Positions 1-9,974 of a stretch of DNA of 64,000 nt are shown piece after piece; position 1 is the stretch's first letter; each line of letters begins with the position of its first letter. The DNA lies in assembly GCF_001956315.1 (NCBI RefSeq), contig NZ_MOLY01000045.1:124001-188000 (forward strand), given 5' to 3'. Below the pieces are notes generated by a model. It was not told the origin of the DNA and made no database searches. It saw only the letters and a list, made by a program, of their open reading frames with translations. Origin of the DNA: Sphingomonas montana (GTDB lineage: Bacteria; Pseudomonadota; Alphaproteobacteria; Sphingomonadales; Sphingomonadaceae). The position numbers were made by a program, and so were the translations under genes.

Positions 1-2
1 AG

Positions 3-47
3 GTGATCGGCGGCGCGATCGGCGCCCCGTCCAACCCCGTCGCCTAA
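3..47 (+). CDS. 3' end of an unidentified upstream gene (partial)
   Basis: The first bases read in frame as 14 codons ending VIGGAIGAPSNPVA and a TAA stop at 45-47. The composition (Gly/Ala then Pro/Asn) looks like a protein C-terminus but is too short to identify. The gene runs on the same strand as the following glycosyltransferase, 73 bases upstream of it. An accidental open frame cannot be excluded. Confidence 0.3.
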   Translation: MIGGAIGAPSNPVA

Positions 48-120
48 CGGCCGGTAGCCCGAACCGTTTGACCGCTGCCCGTCATGGGCGTTCCCTCAAG
101 CCAAGCTGGAAGGAACGCTT

Positions 121-1866
121 ATGATGCTTCCCTATCTCCGTGGCCTTGTGGCCTTGCTTCCAAGGGATCCCGGTGCGGCCGCACGGATCGCATGGTGGTG
201 GTTGACTGGTCGGCGGGTACGCGCACTTGCGCAATTCCGCCGCGCGGTCACGCCACTGCCGAACAGCTATCGCCTCTGGCTGGCGATCCACCAACCTGAA
301 ACCTTCCGATCCAAGGCATCGATCGACGGGCCGCGCCTGGCCGTTCATGTGCACCTGACAGGATCAAACCCACTGAACGACGCGCTATCGTCGCTCGTCA
401 GGCAAAGTTTCGAAGACTGGGAGCTTTACCTCACCACGACGGAGACTGAGCCCCCCACGGTAACCGCGCGCCACGCCGACGATCGAAGGATCCACTTCTG
501 GCCCGTCTCCGTGGCGTCTCGAGCGGCAGGACTGAAGGCGATCCTGCAAGAAACGGCTGCGCAATATGTCGTTCCGCTTCCGGCCGACTGCGTTCTGACC
601 CTGGGTGCGCTTCTGGCTTATGCACACGCGATTCGGGATGCGGCGACCAATGCCGTTTTCTATGCCGACCAAGATGAATATGGGGCAAGTGGTAGCAGGA
701 CGACGCCGTGGTTGAAACCCGAATGGGACCGGGACCTGTTCCTCGCGCAAGACTATCTATCCATGGCATGCGCCATCCCGGTGGAAGCCGCTCGGAATAT
801 TGCCGTGGATGCCGGATGGCCCGATGAAATCGCCGTCTACGGCATCCTGATCGAACTTCTGGCATGTCCCGATGCCGCACCGGCTCGACACGTTCCATAT
901 GTTGCGACCACCACACCGCCGGACGTCTGGCAGCGTGGATCATCGGCACGCGCCGCCCTGGTTGCCAACCATGTCGGCGTTCCAGTGACGACCGGTCCGT
1001 TTGGAACCCTGATCCTTCACTGGCCTTTGCCTGATCCGCTTCCACGGGTCAGTATCGTCATACCGACCAGAGACCGGATCGACCTGTTGCGCACATGCGT
1101 CGACGGCATCCTGCACGCGACCGATTATCCATTACTAGAGCTGATTATCGCGGATAATGACAGCACAGAACCCGCGTCAATCACGTATTTCAACGAAATT
1201 TCCCGGGATCCGCGCGTAAAGATTGTCCGTTGGCCGCATCCGTATAATTACTCGGCCATAAACAATCATGCCGTTACGCACGCAGGCGGCGACTATATAT
1301 GCCTCCTGAACAACGACGTAGAAATTATAGATCCGTCATGGCTACGCGAAATGATTGCTCAAGCAATCCGGCCGGGCGTAGCTGCCGTTGGTGCCCGATT
1401 GCTCTATGCCGATCGCAGCGTGCAGCATGCCGGCGTAGTGGTGGGAATAGGAGACGCCGCAGGACACGCCCACCGCGCCTTGGCTGACGGGCAACCCGGC
1501 TGGTTCGCCCAGTCGTTGATTACGCGGTGTGCAACCGCGGTCACTGCGGCCTGCCTGGTAATCGAAAAGGCCAAGTTCGACGCAGTCGGCGGGCTGGACG
1601 CCGAAAGCCTCGCGATCGCATATAACGATGTGGATCTATGCCTGAAACTTCGGGCGGCAGGCTGGCATAACATCTACGCATCCCAAGCGGTCCTGATCCA
1701 CCATGAAAGCAAGTCGCGGGGTTTCGATTTCGCCCCCGAGCATATAACCCGCTACCACCAAGAGCTCCTGAAATTCCAGGAACGCTGGCAGACCGTTGGT
1801 TTCGCGGATCCGACCCATCATCCGAAGCTCGACCCGCAATCCGAGCAGTATCGTCCGGGACTATGA
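121..1866 (+). CDS. family 2 glycosyltransferase, two-domain type
   Basis: A 581-residue protein whose C-terminal half is a GT-A fold family 2 glycosyltransferase. The nucleotide-binding start PRVSIVIPTRD is near residue 308, a DND motif follows about 40 residues later, and the DxD-equivalent NND lies near residue 397. The acceptor-side motif NDVDLCLKL is near residue 500. The N-terminal half has a second, degenerate glycosyltransferase-like segment (YADQDEY, KPEWDRDLF) without a clear DxD. It probably adds a sugar to a surface polysaccharide on the cytoplasmic face of the membrane. An AAGGAA ribosome site precedes the ATG. It is a paralogue of the gene at 3719-5278, and a polysaccharide export gene lies nearby. 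Donor and acceptor cannot be told from sequence. Confidence 0.88.
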   Translation: MMLPYLRGLVALLPRDPGAAARIAWWWLTGRRVRALAQFRRAVTPLPNSYRLWLAIHQPETFRSKASIDGPRLAVHVHLTGSNPLNDALSSLVRQSFEDWELYLTTTETEPPTVTARHADDRRIHFWPVSVASRAAGLKAILQETAAQYVVPLPADCVLTLGALLAYAHAIRDAATNAVFYADQDEYGASGSRTTPWLKPEWDRDLFLAQDYLSMACAIPVEAARNIAVDAGWPDEIAVYGILIELLACPDAAPARHVPYVATTTPPDVWQRGSSARAALVANHVGVPVTTGPFGTLILHWPLPDPLPRVSIVIPTRDRIDLLRTCVDGILHATDYPLLELIIADNDSTEPASITYFNEISRDPRVKIVRWPHPYNYSAINNHAVTHAGGDYICLLNNDVEIIDPSWLREMIAQAIRPGVAAVGARLLYADRSVQHAGVVVGIGDAAGHAHRALADGQPGWFAQSLITRCATAVTAACLVIEKAKFDAVGGLDAESLAIAYNDVDLCLKLRAAGWHNIYASQAVLIHHESKSRGFDFAPEHITRYHQELLKFQERWQTVGFADPTHHPKLDPQSEQYRPGL

Positions 1867-1876
1867 CGCGACAAGC

Positions 1877-2827
1877 CTACCCACGCAGATGCTTCGAAAG
1901 CCAGCGCCTAAGCGACGTCCCGTACGCACGCCCCACTCGTTTCTCAGCGATTACCTCGCCAAGATACATGTTCGGACGGGGAAGCCCGTCGCTGATCGCG
2001 GTCAATTTGCGCAGATCCAACTGCCCGAGCGCCTCGTCGGAAAAGGCGGGCGTATAATAGATGCAGTCATCGAAATAATAATGCGTCACCTGAGACCAAC
2101 GGGTCAGCGTCCGATCCACCTGATGACTTCCGCCATGAAGCAGGTTGGCGGACCAGATCAGCGCCTGGCCCTTGCGGGCGAGAAACGGCTCCGGCGCGAC
2201 GCCGTAATGCGCACATAGCGCACGCCATCCCTCCGCAAAGGGCTGCTGTGCCGATGTCAAGGAACGGCCGTAGCCGCGCCGCCCGATCAGCGCGTTGGTC
2301 ATGTTGGGCCACCGATGAGAACCTGGCAGGTAGAAGACCGGACCGGCGTCGGGGCCGACGTCCTCCATCGCCAGCCAGACCCCGCACATGAACCGTTCGG
2401 GAAGGCTTGAGAAATGCACCATATCGGTATGGGCTTCCTGTTGTGTTCCGACCGGAAAATTCAGCGTCTGGAAAGGAAAGGCGCTCCGTCCGTAAAGCTT
2501 CCCCAACAACTCCAGCACTACTTGGTTCGACGCGATCGCACGGACATCCTCGTCGAACTTCCAGGCATCCTGAACGCGACGTTCGCCGGCCGTCTTGTCG
2601 CTCAGCCTGTCGTCGAACGCGATACCATAGCGTGGGCCGAGGTTGGCCTTGATCCGCTCGATACGGGCGTCGATCTGGTCGTCCGGAAAATCGAGTACCG
2701 CATAACCCACATTATGCAGGTCCGTTGCAATCCGTGCCTCGTCCGCGGTCAGCGCCAGACCCGGCAGCTGCGAGGAGAAAAGCGGCGATTCGACAAGCGG
2801 TATGCCGGGGAATGGGTTCGTCGACAT
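1877..2827 (-). CDS. phytanoyl-CoA dioxygenase (PhyH) family protein
   Basis: A 316-residue non-haem Fe(II)/2-oxoglutarate dioxygenase-like protein. The iron-binding HxD reads HTDMVHF, followed by GPVFYLPGSHRWPN typical of PhyH proteins. The distal histidine is in LLHGGSH and a 2-oxoglutarate-binding Arg follows in LTRWSQ. The chosen ATG has AGGA seven bases upstream; an in-frame start 25 codons earlier lacks a site. It is the last gene of a minus-strand group with a DUF5672 protein and a GT2 enzyme, and it ends 10 bases from the convergent GT2 gene. The context suggests hydroxylation of a polysaccharide precursor or lipid, but the substrate is unknown. Confidence 0.82.
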   Translation of the reverse strand: MSTNPFPGIPLVESPLFSSQLPGLALTADEARIATDLHNVGYAVLDFPDDQIDARIERIKANLGPRYGIAFDDRLSDKTAGERRVQDAWKFDEDVRAIASNQVVLELLGKLYGRSAFPFQTLNFPVGTQQEAHTDMVHFSSLPERFMCGVWLAMEDVGPDAGPVFYLPGSHRWPNMTNALIGRRGYGRSLTSAQQPFAEGWRALCAHYGVAPEPFLARKGQALIWSANLLHGGSHQVDRTLTRWSQVTHYYFDDCIYYTPAFSDEALGQLDLRKLTAISDGLPRPNMYLGEVIAEKRVGRAYGTSLRRWLSKHLRG

Positions 2828-2917
2828 GAAAGTTCCTACGTCCTCATCATTGCGGGCGGCTGGACATGGCGTGATCCGCAGGTCCTTCGATCGGAGAGCC
2901 AACCGACATCGTCGGCC

Positions 2918-3715
2918 TTATCCGCGCGGTGCGCCGCGCGCACGGTCCTTGATCATTTGGAGGGCGCGTGCGGTTCCCCCGCGCCCGCGCGCCAGAACAC
3001 GCAGGACCGCGCCGAAATCGGGACCGAGCGTGCGGCGGTCGTCAAGCGTCCGGTAAACCTGCCAGAAGGCGTCCACGCCGATTGCACGGGGCATGTTGAA
3101 AACGCCGTGATAGCCGAACGCAGTTTCGAGATTACCCGTTCGCTCGACCGCGAACGCGTCTGCAATTGCGCGTGGCGCAAACCGCATGCCTATTCCTTCC
3201 AGCCATTCGCGGTTGGTACGCCCAATGGCGATATCCTCGGGGTGGAGCATCCTGAACTGCGGTGCGCGGCACGCTTCCATCAATCGACGACTGCGTAGTG
3301 AAAAGCCGCCGTTTCCGACATCGTGGCCGTCTGTGAATTGCGGCCAGCTTGCGCCGATATAGTCGTAGTCGAGATATTCCTGACGCCAGCGCTCGGCGTT
3401 GAGCAGATGGCCGTCCCACTGCGTCACCAGGCAGTGGGTGGTGTCCACATGGTCGACCAAGCGCGACATCATGAACGTCGAATAGGCTGCCGACGAAGCA
3501 AGTCGATCGATCGGCACGATGCGCATGTCCGGACGTGAAGGCTGAACATCGGCATCAGTCAGCAACAGGCAATCCGCAAAGGCGACCTGGTCCAGGCAGA
3601 ATTCCAGCGCACGCAACGTAGCGCTGACATTCACCGAAGTGACTGCGCACAGCGTGACGTTGGGAAGTTCCAGCCGGGTCACGGATCCAGGGACGTAGTG
3701 ATGGTCATGTCGCAC
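2918..3715 (-). CDS. DUF5672 family protein
   Basis: About 265 residues matching the DUF5672 pattern: an N-terminal LPNVTLCAVTSVN strand, VTQWDGHLL near the middle, then DYIGASWPQF and VGNGGFSLRSRRLM. The family is found in polysaccharide loci and is suspected to be glycosyltransferase-like, with WDG in the place of a metal-binding motif; this is not proven. The GTG start at 3715 is three bases past the stop of the upstream GT2 gene, so the two are probably co-transcribed. A second GTG at 3682 would match the usual family N-terminus better. Confidence 0.8.
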   Translation of the reverse strand: MRHDHHYVPGSVTRLELPNVTLCAVTSVNVSATLRALEFCLDQVAFADCLLLTDADVQPSRPDMRIVPIDRLASSAAYSTFMMSRLVDHVDTTHCLVTQWDGHLLNAERWRQEYLDYDYIGASWPQFTDGHDVGNGGFSLRSRRLMEACRAPQFRMLHPEDIAIGRTNREWLEGIGMRFAPRAIADAFAVERTGNLETAFGYHGVFNMPRAIGVDAFWQVYRTLDDRRTLGPDFGAVLRVLARGRGGTARALQMIKDRARGAPRG

Positions 3716-3718
3716 GCG

Positions 3719-5278
3719 CTACGACCGCACGACGAAACGTTCGCTGAACGAACTCAGCTCGGGATGATGAAACGGATCGACGCCTCCGTCGGTCCCCCAT
3801 GCCGCTTTGAGAGCCTGCAACTCGCCGGCAAGCCGCGCCGCGCCGGCCGGATCGCGATCGAACCCGCGTGATACCGATTCGTGGTGGAAAAGCGTGGCAC
3901 GCGGTTCATACAGCGACTGCCATCCACGTTGGTTGAGCCGCATGCACAGATCGACGTCGTTGAAGGCTACAGCGAAATTCACTTCGTCCAGCCCCCCCAC
4001 CGCCATGAAACGGTCACGACGGACGACCAGGCACGCCGCCGTAACAGCCGAGACGAATTGCGGTAGCGAATGCCGGTGAAAATAGCCGTCATCTTGCGGA
4101 TGTAGCAGACGGTGTGCGTGCGCCGCTCCGCCTCCGACGCCCAACACCACTCCGGCGTGCTGGATACGGCCATCCGGGTAAAGCAACCGCGCACCGACCG
4201 CACCGACCTCCGCACGCAGTGCTTGGCGCGCCATGACCGCAAGCCAGTCGGGCCTGATCACCGCAATGTCGTTGTTGAGAAGGCAGAGCAGATCCCCGTC
4301 CGCCATGCGCGCCGCGCGATTGTTCATCGCGGAAAAATTAAATGGTCCGCTATGGCGCAGCACGCGGTGGCGTGTGGGGTCTAGCGTCGCAAGATAATCC
4401 AGCGTCATGGGATCATCACTGTCGTTATCGACCACGATCACTTCGATACCGGGATAATCGGTGATCGATAGTCCCTGCAGGCAGGTGCGCAACAGATCGA
4501 CGCGGTTGCGCGTGGGAATGATGACAGTCACCGTTGGCAGGGCTCCGGCCCAGGCTGTCGCTTCGAGCCGTACGGGTACACGAGGTACGGGACGAACTTG
4601 CCGATGGTGCAAGACGCGCCGAACGTGGACCGGCGGCTCAGTTCCGCCCTGCGCCGCGGACGCAACAAGCTGCGCGGACCAATCGGGGCCGGACAGTTGC
4701 GCCAACGCCGACTCGGAAGTGCGGACGATGCAGGCCCCGGTTAGATAGTCGAAATAGCGGAAGAGTTCCGCATTCCAGTCCGGCTTGAAATGCGGGATGT
4801 CACGTCGCCCCGCGCTGTCCAGCAGATCGTCGTCCGCATAGACGACTCGAGGACCCGCTACGTTCGCAATCGCCCGCCGATAGGCATTTGCGGTTCCCGC
4901 CGCCAGCACGTCGCCGGCGTTCAGCGGCATCAGCCACGGATCGTCGGTCCAGACGATCGCACAAGATGCAGCAGCGGCATCCGGGATTTCCGCCGTACCG
5001 ACGCAAAGCGCGCCAATGCCTTCTCGATCAAGGCTGCGCAGGGTTTCGCTTGTCGCGTCGGATCCCGCGCGGCAATCGATAAGCGCGACGATCCGAGGGC
5101 CGGGGCGGTGATCGCTACCAACCGGCGCCTCATTTGCCAGCCAAAGCCGATAGGCGAGCGGCGATTGCCCTAGCAGCGGCGATAGCCGAGCACGCGCGCG
5201 CAAGCGTTTGCCGCGAAGGCGCCACCAGATTGCAGTCAGGTAGGCGCGTGGCGACAGGCATGCCGCATCCAGATGCAT
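3719..5278 (-). CDS. family 2 glycosyltransferase, paralogue of the 121-1866 gene
   Basis: With the ATG at 5278 the protein has 519 residues and the same two-part architecture as the first gene: an N-terminal degenerate segment (VVYADDD, FKPDWNAELF) and a C-terminal GT2 domain (PTVTVIIPTRN, DNDSDDP, LLNNDIAVIRPDW, FNDVDLCMRL). The N-terminus up to YRLWLA aligns in length with the paralogue, which favours 5278. Alternatives are ATG 5353 and GTG 5437, and none has a strong ribosome site. It heads the group with DUF5672 and PhyH genes. It probably acts in surface polysaccharide assembly; specificity is unknown. Confidence 0.86.
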   Translation of the reverse strand: MHLDAACLSPRAYLTAIWWRLRGKRLRARARLSPLLGQSPLAYRLWLANEAPVGSDHRPGPRIVALIDCRAGSDATSETLRSLDREGIGALCVGTAEIPDAAAASCAIVWTDDPWLMPLNAGDVLAAGTANAYRRAIANVAGPRVVYADDDLLDSAGRRDIPHFKPDWNAELFRYFDYLTGACIVRTSESALAQLSGPDWSAQLVASAAQGGTEPPVHVRRVLHHRQVRPVPRVPVRLEATAWAGALPTVTVIIPTRNRVDLLRTCLQGLSITDYPGIEVIVVDNDSDDPMTLDYLATLDPTRHRVLRHSGPFNFSAMNNRAARMADGDLLCLLNNDIAVIRPDWLAVMARQALRAEVGAVGARLLYPDGRIQHAGVVLGVGGGAAHAHRLLHPQDDGYFHRHSLPQFVSAVTAACLVVRRDRFMAVGGLDEVNFAVAFNDVDLCMRLNQRGWQSLYEPRATLFHHESVSRGFDRDPAGAARLAGELQALKAAWGTDGGVDPFHHPELSSFSERFVVRS

Positions 5279-5806
5279 ACGGATCTTGAGCCATATATTG
5301 GCCCTTCCGACTACGGTTTGCGCCGGGTTCGGATCGGTACGTGTCGACGGCATGGCCAAGACCGATAAGTGTTTGTCGCGACAGGACAAGCGAATTGGCT
5401 TCCGGACCGCACTGCCCTGTGCAGGGCATCGACGCACCGCTCGTGGCCGTTATCGGAAATCTGCGACACGTCGGATGCAGGCCCGAAAGCGGGCCACATC
5501 ATCCGGAGCACCCGCGGTCCGATAGCGCGGATGGTATGCGACGACGCAATGTTGGCGTGCCGTGAGTCGGTCCGGGCGGCTGTTGTGGATCTTGCCGAGC
5601 GTCTTTTCGGTTTGGCGGTCCGCTTCGCTGGAAAAAATGCACGATGGGCCGGGCGCAGGGCGCGTTGCCGGAACGTTTCGCTCGTCGCCCCGAAGGGCTA
5701 CGGTAAATTCGTGGCGCTCAGCAGGCTTTCCTTCTAAAAAGTGTCGCATTCCCCCTGCCACCATCGCTGCGCCCGCGGCTGGCAGGCGTTATGAGGTTTT
5801 GTACGC
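5279..5806. other. 528-base gap between divergent polysaccharide genes
   Basis: Separates the minus-strand GT2 gene from the plus-strand export lipoprotein gene and presumably holds both promoters. Short open frames on both strands have no ribosome site and look accidental. No dispersed repeat is seen. The left part may be coding if the GT2 gene starts at 5353 or 5437. Confidence 0.5.
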
Positions 5807-6985
5807 ATGCTGCTTGATTCGTTCCGCTCGACTACGCGCAAGCTTTTGATCACCGGTTCAGGCCTTGCGCTCGCCGGTTGCGCGACGTTGCCATCTAGCG
5901 GCCCCACCGCTGCCGCGATCGAACGTGGCGCGATGGAGAGCGGCGAACAGCTGAAGTTTTCGATCACGAACCTTGATCCATCGACGATCAGGGCCGTTGC
6001 GCAGGCCCCGGCAAGCGACGGCACCGGCAGACTCGCGCCATTGGCGCAGGATACGCGAACGGACGTCGTCGGGCCGGGCGACACGCTCGCGGTCAGCATA
6101 TACGAAGTCGGCGTATCTCTTTTCGGAGGGGCCGGGGCCGGCGCCGGCGCCGGCGCAGGCATGGGTTCACCGGCGGGGGCGACAATGGTACCGTCAGCCA
6201 GAGCCGAGAATTTTCCGGCGATCGTGGTCGATCGGGAAGGAACGATCCGGCTTCCCTATATCGGGCGGCTGGGCGTGGCGGGGCTTACCCCCTCCGAAAT
6301 CCAACGCCTCGTCGAGCAGGGGCTCCGTGGGAAATCGCAAAGTCCCCAGGCCCTGGTGACGATCCGATCCAATGTTTCGAATACGGTCTATGTCAGCGGT
6401 GATGTTCGGCGACCGGGTCGGCTCGAACTTACGCTCTCGCGTGAACGCCTGCTGGACGCAATTGCTTCGGCCGGCGGCGGAGCCGGAACGACCGAGGACA
6501 CGATCCTGCGATTTACGCGCGGCAACCGCTCGGTTGAACAGCGGCTTAGCCTGATCCGGTCCGGCGCACCCGACGATCTCGTGCTGGTGGCTGGCGACCG
6601 ACTGGAACTCATTCGCCGACCGCGTTCGTACACTGTGTTCGGTGCGTCCGGTCGAGCATCCCAGATCAGTTTCGAAAACGGTGACGTTTCGCTGGCGGAA
6701 GCACTGGCGCGCGCTGGCGGCCCGAACGATGCACAGGCGGATCCATCAGCCGTATTCCTCTTTCGGTATGAAAGCGCGTTCGACGGCAATGCGGGAAGCC
6801 TGCCAAAGCTGTACAGGCTCAACTTGATGAAGCCGGAAAGCTATTTCCTTTCGCAACGCGTTACAATGCGCGACAAGGATGTCATCTATATTGCCAACGC
6901 GCGCGCCAATCAGCCTGCCAAGCTCATCAATGTCATAAACCAGCTGTTCTCACCGTTCATCACGGCGCGTGCTATCACCCGGTAA
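5807..6985 (+). CDS. outer-membrane polysaccharide export lipoprotein (Wza/GumB/KpsD type)
   Basis: 392 residues. A lipoprotein signal sequence with lipobox ALAGC at about residues 21-25 is followed by the Poly_export domain (VVGPGDTLAVSIYEVG near residue 85, REGTIRLPYIGRLGVAGLT near 145) and SLBB repeats (VYVSGDVRRPGRLEL, YTVFGASGR). Such OPX proteins form the outer-membrane channel for exo- or capsular polysaccharide. Inside the export domain is a low-complexity stretch of alternating Gly-Ala (6130-6165) that lengthens a loop. The inner-membrane co-polymerase and polymerase partners are not in the window. A GAGG lies ten bases before the ATG. Confidence 0.9.
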   Translation: MLLDSFRSTTRKLLITGSGLALAGCATLPSSGPTAAAIERGAMESGEQLKFSITNLDPSTIRAVAQAPASDGTGRLAPLAQDTRTDVVGPGDTLAVSIYEVGVSLFGGAGAGAGAGAGMGSPAGATMVPSARAENFPAIVVDREGTIRLPYIGRLGVAGLTPSEIQRLVEQGLRGKSQSPQALVTIRSNVSNTVYVSGDVRRPGRLELTLSRERLLDAIASAGGGAGTTEDTILRFTRGNRSVEQRLSLIRSGAPDDLVLVAGDRLELIRRPRSYTVFGASGRASQISFENGDVSLAEALARAGGPNDAQADPSAVFLFRYESAFDGNAGSLPKLYRLNLMKPESYFLSQRVTMRDKDVIYIANARANQPAKLINVINQLFSPFITARAITR

Positions 6986-6990
6986 CATCG

Positions 6991-7037
6991 ATCGGCCGAC
7001 TGCCTGATCCGGTACTTCAGGGGCAGTCGGCCGATTT
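6991..7037. terminator. perfect 14-bp hairpin between convergent genes
   Basis: The arm at 6991-7004 (ATCGGCCGACTGCC) is exactly complementary to 7022-7035, with a 17-base loop, followed by TTT. It lies five bases after the export gene stop and 50 bases before the kdsA end, so it can serve both strands as a terminator. The T tract is short, which makes efficiency uncertain. Confidence 0.6.
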
Positions 7038-7086
7038 ACCGTAATCGGCGTCCGTTTGAACGCTGACATTCGCCTGATAGACTGGT

Positions 7087-7938
7087 TCAACCCTTCACGA
7101 ACGCATCCAGCCCGACCAGCCCACCGACGAGCGCCTCGAACGCGTCCAGCGGCACCGCGTTCGGGCCGTCGGACTTTGCGTTGGCCGGATCGGGGTGCGT
7201 TTCCATGAACAGCCCGGATATCCCGACCGCCACCGCCGCGCGCGCCAGTACGGGGACGAACTCGCTCTGCCCCCCGCTGGTCGCGCCCTGCCCGCCGGGC
7301 AGCTGTACCGAATGGGTCGCGTCGAAGATCACCGGACAACCGGTATTCCGCATGATGACCAGCCCGCGCATGTCGCTGACCAGATTATTATAGCCGAAAC
7401 TGGTGCCCCGATCGGCCACCATCAGGCCGTCGTCCGACACGCCCGCTGCGGCTGCTGCCTCGCGTGCCTTGGCTATCACATGCACCATGTCGTTCGGGGC
7501 CATGAACTGGCCCTTCTTGATGTTGACGGGCCTGCCGCACGCCGCCACCGCCTCGATCAGGTCGGTCTGGCGGGCGAGGAACGCGGGTGTCTGCAAAACG
7601 TCCACCACGTCCGCCACGGCACGCACCTGCGCCACCTCATGCACGTCGGTCAGCACCGGCAACCCGGTTTCGGCGCGCACCTTTTCAAGGATCCGCAGCC
7701 CTTCGTGCAGGCCCGGCCCGCGGAACGAGCTGCCCGACGACCGGTTCGCCTTGTCGAACGAGCTTTTGTAGATCAGCAGGATGTCCAGGCGGTCCGCGAT
7801 CGCGCGCAGCCGTTCGGCCGTCGCCAGCGCCATCGCCTCGCCTTCGATCACGCACGGCCCCGCGATCAGGAACAGCGGATGCGCCAGCCCGACCGGCCGG
7901 CCGCACAGCGTCGTGGTGGTTCCCGTCGCGTCGATCAT
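7087..7938 (-). CDS. kdsA: 3-deoxy-8-phosphooctulonate synthase (Kdo-8-P synthase)
   Basis: 283 residues, the usual KdsA length. It condenses arabinose-5-phosphate with phosphoenolpyruvate to Kdo-8-phosphate for lipopolysaccharide core. Diagnostic stretches are [13 protein letters not shown] near residue 25, [12 protein letters not shown] near 58, [11 protein letters not shown] in mid-protein, [12 protein letters not shown], and [12 protein letters not shown] near the C-terminus. The ATG overlaps the kdsB stop by four bases (ATGA), so it is the last gene of a kdsD-kdsB-kdsA operon. The hairpin at 6991-7037 follows. Confidence 0.97.
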   Translation of the reverse strand: MIDATGTTTTLCGRPVGLAHPLFLIAGPCVIEGEAMALATAERLRAIADRLDILLIYKSSFDKANRSSGSSFRGPGLHEGLRILEKVRAETGLPVLTDVHEVAQVRAVADVVDVLQTPAFLARQTDLIEAVAACGRPVNIKKGQFMAPNDMVHVIAKAREAAAAAGVSDDGLMVADRGTSFGYNNLVSDMRGLVIMRNTGCPVIFDATHSVQLPGGQGATSGGQSEFVPVLARAAVAVGISGLFMETHPDPANAKSDGPNAVPLDAFEALVGGLVGLDAFVKG

Positions 7939-8795
7939 GCCATTCCCCGCACCGCAAGCTGCACCTCGATCGGTGCCAGGTCGCTCGGATTGTTCAATTC
8001 CCACAACTCGCAGCCCCGCGGATCGACCTCCACCACCTGTACCGGCACCCCGCCGTCCAGGAACCGCAACTGCTCCAGCCCCTCCAGCCCTTCCAGCACG
8101 GATTCGGCCAGGCCGGCATATTGCGCCAGCGCCGCCCGGCGATAGGCATAGACGCCGACATGCAGGAACACCGGCAGGTCCGGATCGCCGATCCGCCCGT
8201 CCGGGACATGCGGAATGATCGCCTTGGTAAAATACAACGCCCGGCCGTCTGCCGCGGTGGCCACCGTGGTGCCCCCCACCCGTCCCGCGGCCTGATCGTC
8301 CAGCAGGCGGCGGTGGACCGCCGGCGTCGCGCGCACGGCTGGCGTCGCGACCGCGATCGACGGGTCGGCGCGCAGCACGTCGACCAGCGCGGACAGGAAC
8401 CAGGGCGGGGTCAGCAACGCGTCGCCCTGCAGGTTGACGACGATCTCGATGTCGTCGCCGATCCGGTCGAGCACCGCGGCGCAGCGTTCGGTGCCGTTGC
8501 CGCACGTCTCCGGCGTCATCATCACTTCCGCACCGAAACTGTTTGCGCAGTCCGCGATCCGTCCGTCGTCCGTCGCCACCACGATCCGGACATTCCCGGC
8601 CATGTCCGCTGCCGCCGCGCAGGCGGCGTCCCAGCTGCGCCGGATCAGCGGGCGCATGGCCCCGGTCGCGCCGCGGATCTCGACCAGCGGTTTGCCGGGA
8701 TATCGGGTCGATGCGTGCCGCGCCGGCACCACGATCGCCACCCGCGTCACGTCCGCCCCCGCTTCGGTCGCGACATTCGCCCCGGTGTCGCTCAT
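7935..8795 (-). CDS. kdsB: CMP-Kdo synthetase (3-deoxy-manno-octulosonate cytidylyltransferase)
   Basis: 286 residues. KdsB activates Kdo with CTP before transfer to lipid A. The nucleotide-binding start [19 protein letters not shown] is near residue 19, preceded by a short acidic extension. [23 protein letters not shown] and [12 protein letters not shown] follow in the normal order. It is longer than the roughly 250-residue E. coli enzyme because of the N-terminus and a mid-protein insert. It overlaps kdsD and kdsA by four bases on either side, so translation is probably coupled. Confidence 0.96.
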   Translation of the reverse strand: MSDTGANVATEAGADVTRVAIVVPARHASTRYPGKPLVEIRGATGAMRPLIRRSWDAACAAAADMAGNVRIVVATDDGRIADCANSFGAEVMMTPETCGNGTERCAAVLDRIGDDIEIVVNLQGDALLTPPWFLSALVDVLRADPSIAVATPAVRATPAVHRRLLDDQAAGRVGGTTVATAADGRALYFTKAIIPHVPDGRIGDPDLPVFLHVGVYAYRRAALAQYAGLAESVLEGLEGLEQLRFLDGGVPVQVVEVDPRGCELWELNNPSDLAPIEVQLAVRGMA

Positions 8796-9841
8796 GCCAG
8801 CCCCAGTCGCAGGAAATCATGGATAGTAACCACGCCGACGGGCACGTCCTGCCCGTCCGCATTGTCGCCGCCCGTCACGAACAGCGCCGTGATCTTGTGA
8901 TCGTTCATCAGCGCCAGCGCATCCTCGGCAAAACTCACCGCGCCGATCGTGATCGGGTCGCGCGTCATCACCTCTTCCGCGGTGGCGGTCATCAGCGCCT
9001 CGACATGGCGACGCAGATCGCCATCGGTGATGACGCCGATCAGCCGCCCATTCCCGTCCACCACGCCGGCGATGCCGAACGACAGGCGCGTCATGGTCAG
9101 GACCACCTCGCGCATCGGCATGTCGGTTGGCACGACCGGCATCTCGGCGTCGCTATGCATCACCGCGGCGACGCGCATCAGCCGCAGGCCGATCGTGCCG
9201 CCGGGGTGCAGTGCCTCGAACCCGTCGCGGGACAGGCCACGTTCGCGCATCGTCGCCATGGCCAGCGCGTCGCCCAGCGCCAGCATCATCGCGGTCGACG
9301 TGGTCGGTGCGATGTTCGCCGGGCACGCCTCCACCGCCGCGGGAAGCAGCAGGCGGATCGCGGCTGCCCGCATCAGCGTGGAGTTGCGCCGCGCCGAAAT
9401 CGCGATGATCGGCATCTTCAGCGCCGCGGCATGCCCGATCATCGGCTTCAGTTCGCTGGTCCCGCCCGAGTTGGACAGCATGATGAGCGCATCGCCCGCG
9501 ATCATCATGCCCAGGTCGCCGTGCGCCGCCTCGGCCGGGTGGACGAACAGTGCGGGCGTACCGGTGGACGCCAGCGTCGCGGCGATCTTGCGCGCGATAT
9601 GCCCCGACTTGCCCATCCCGGTCACGATCACGCGACCCGGCAGGGTCAGCAACAGTTCGACCGCGTCGGCGAACGAATCATCCAGCACCTCGCGCAGCCG
9701 CGAAAGTGCTGCCGCCTCGATCGCGATCACGGACTGCCCCTCGCGGATCCGTGCCGTGCGCGTCTCGGTCGGGCTCAGCCGCGCGCTTTCCACACCATAT
9801 CGCACCAGCGCCGTCCGGGTCTTGCTCATCCGTATCACCAT
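8792..9841 (-). CDS. kdsD: arabinose-5-phosphate isomerase (KpsF/GutQ family)
   Basis: 349 residues. An N-terminal SIS sugar-isomerase domain ([22 protein letters not shown] near residue 70, [21 protein letters not shown]) is followed by two CBS domains ([14 protein letters not shown] and [13 protein letters not shown]). It converts ribulose-5-phosphate to arabinose-5-phosphate, the first Kdo step. The ribulose-5-phosphate could come from the pentose-phosphate operon beginning at 12418. A second in-frame ATG at 9829 with GGTGA upstream is equally acceptable as a start. Confidence 0.94.
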   Translation of the reverse strand: MVIRMSKTRTALVRYGVESARLSPTETRTARIREGQSVIAIEAAALSRLREVLDDSFADAVELLLTLPGRVIVTGMGKSGHIARKIAATLASTGTPALFVHPAEAAHGDLGMMIAGDALIMLSNSGGTSELKPMIGHAAALKMPIIAISARRNSTLMRAAAIRLLLPAAVEACPANIAPTTSTAMMLALGDALAMATMRERGLSRDGFEALHPGGTIGLRLMRVAAVMHSDAEMPVVPTDMPMREVVLTMTRLSFGIAGVVDGNGRLIGVITDGDLRRHVEALMTATAEEVMTRDPITIGAVSFAEDALALMNDHKITALFVTGGDNADGQDVPVGVVTIHDFLRLGLA

Positions 9842-9974
9842 TCGTGCCTAGCCCTGCCGGTTCGGAAAAGCGAGCGTGCCAAATGTCGCACGTTAAGGGT
9901 ACAACCTTTACGCTTCCGTAAACGGCAAGGGGAGTTTATGTCCGCTATACGATGAAAAGACGGAGTCCGTTGCC

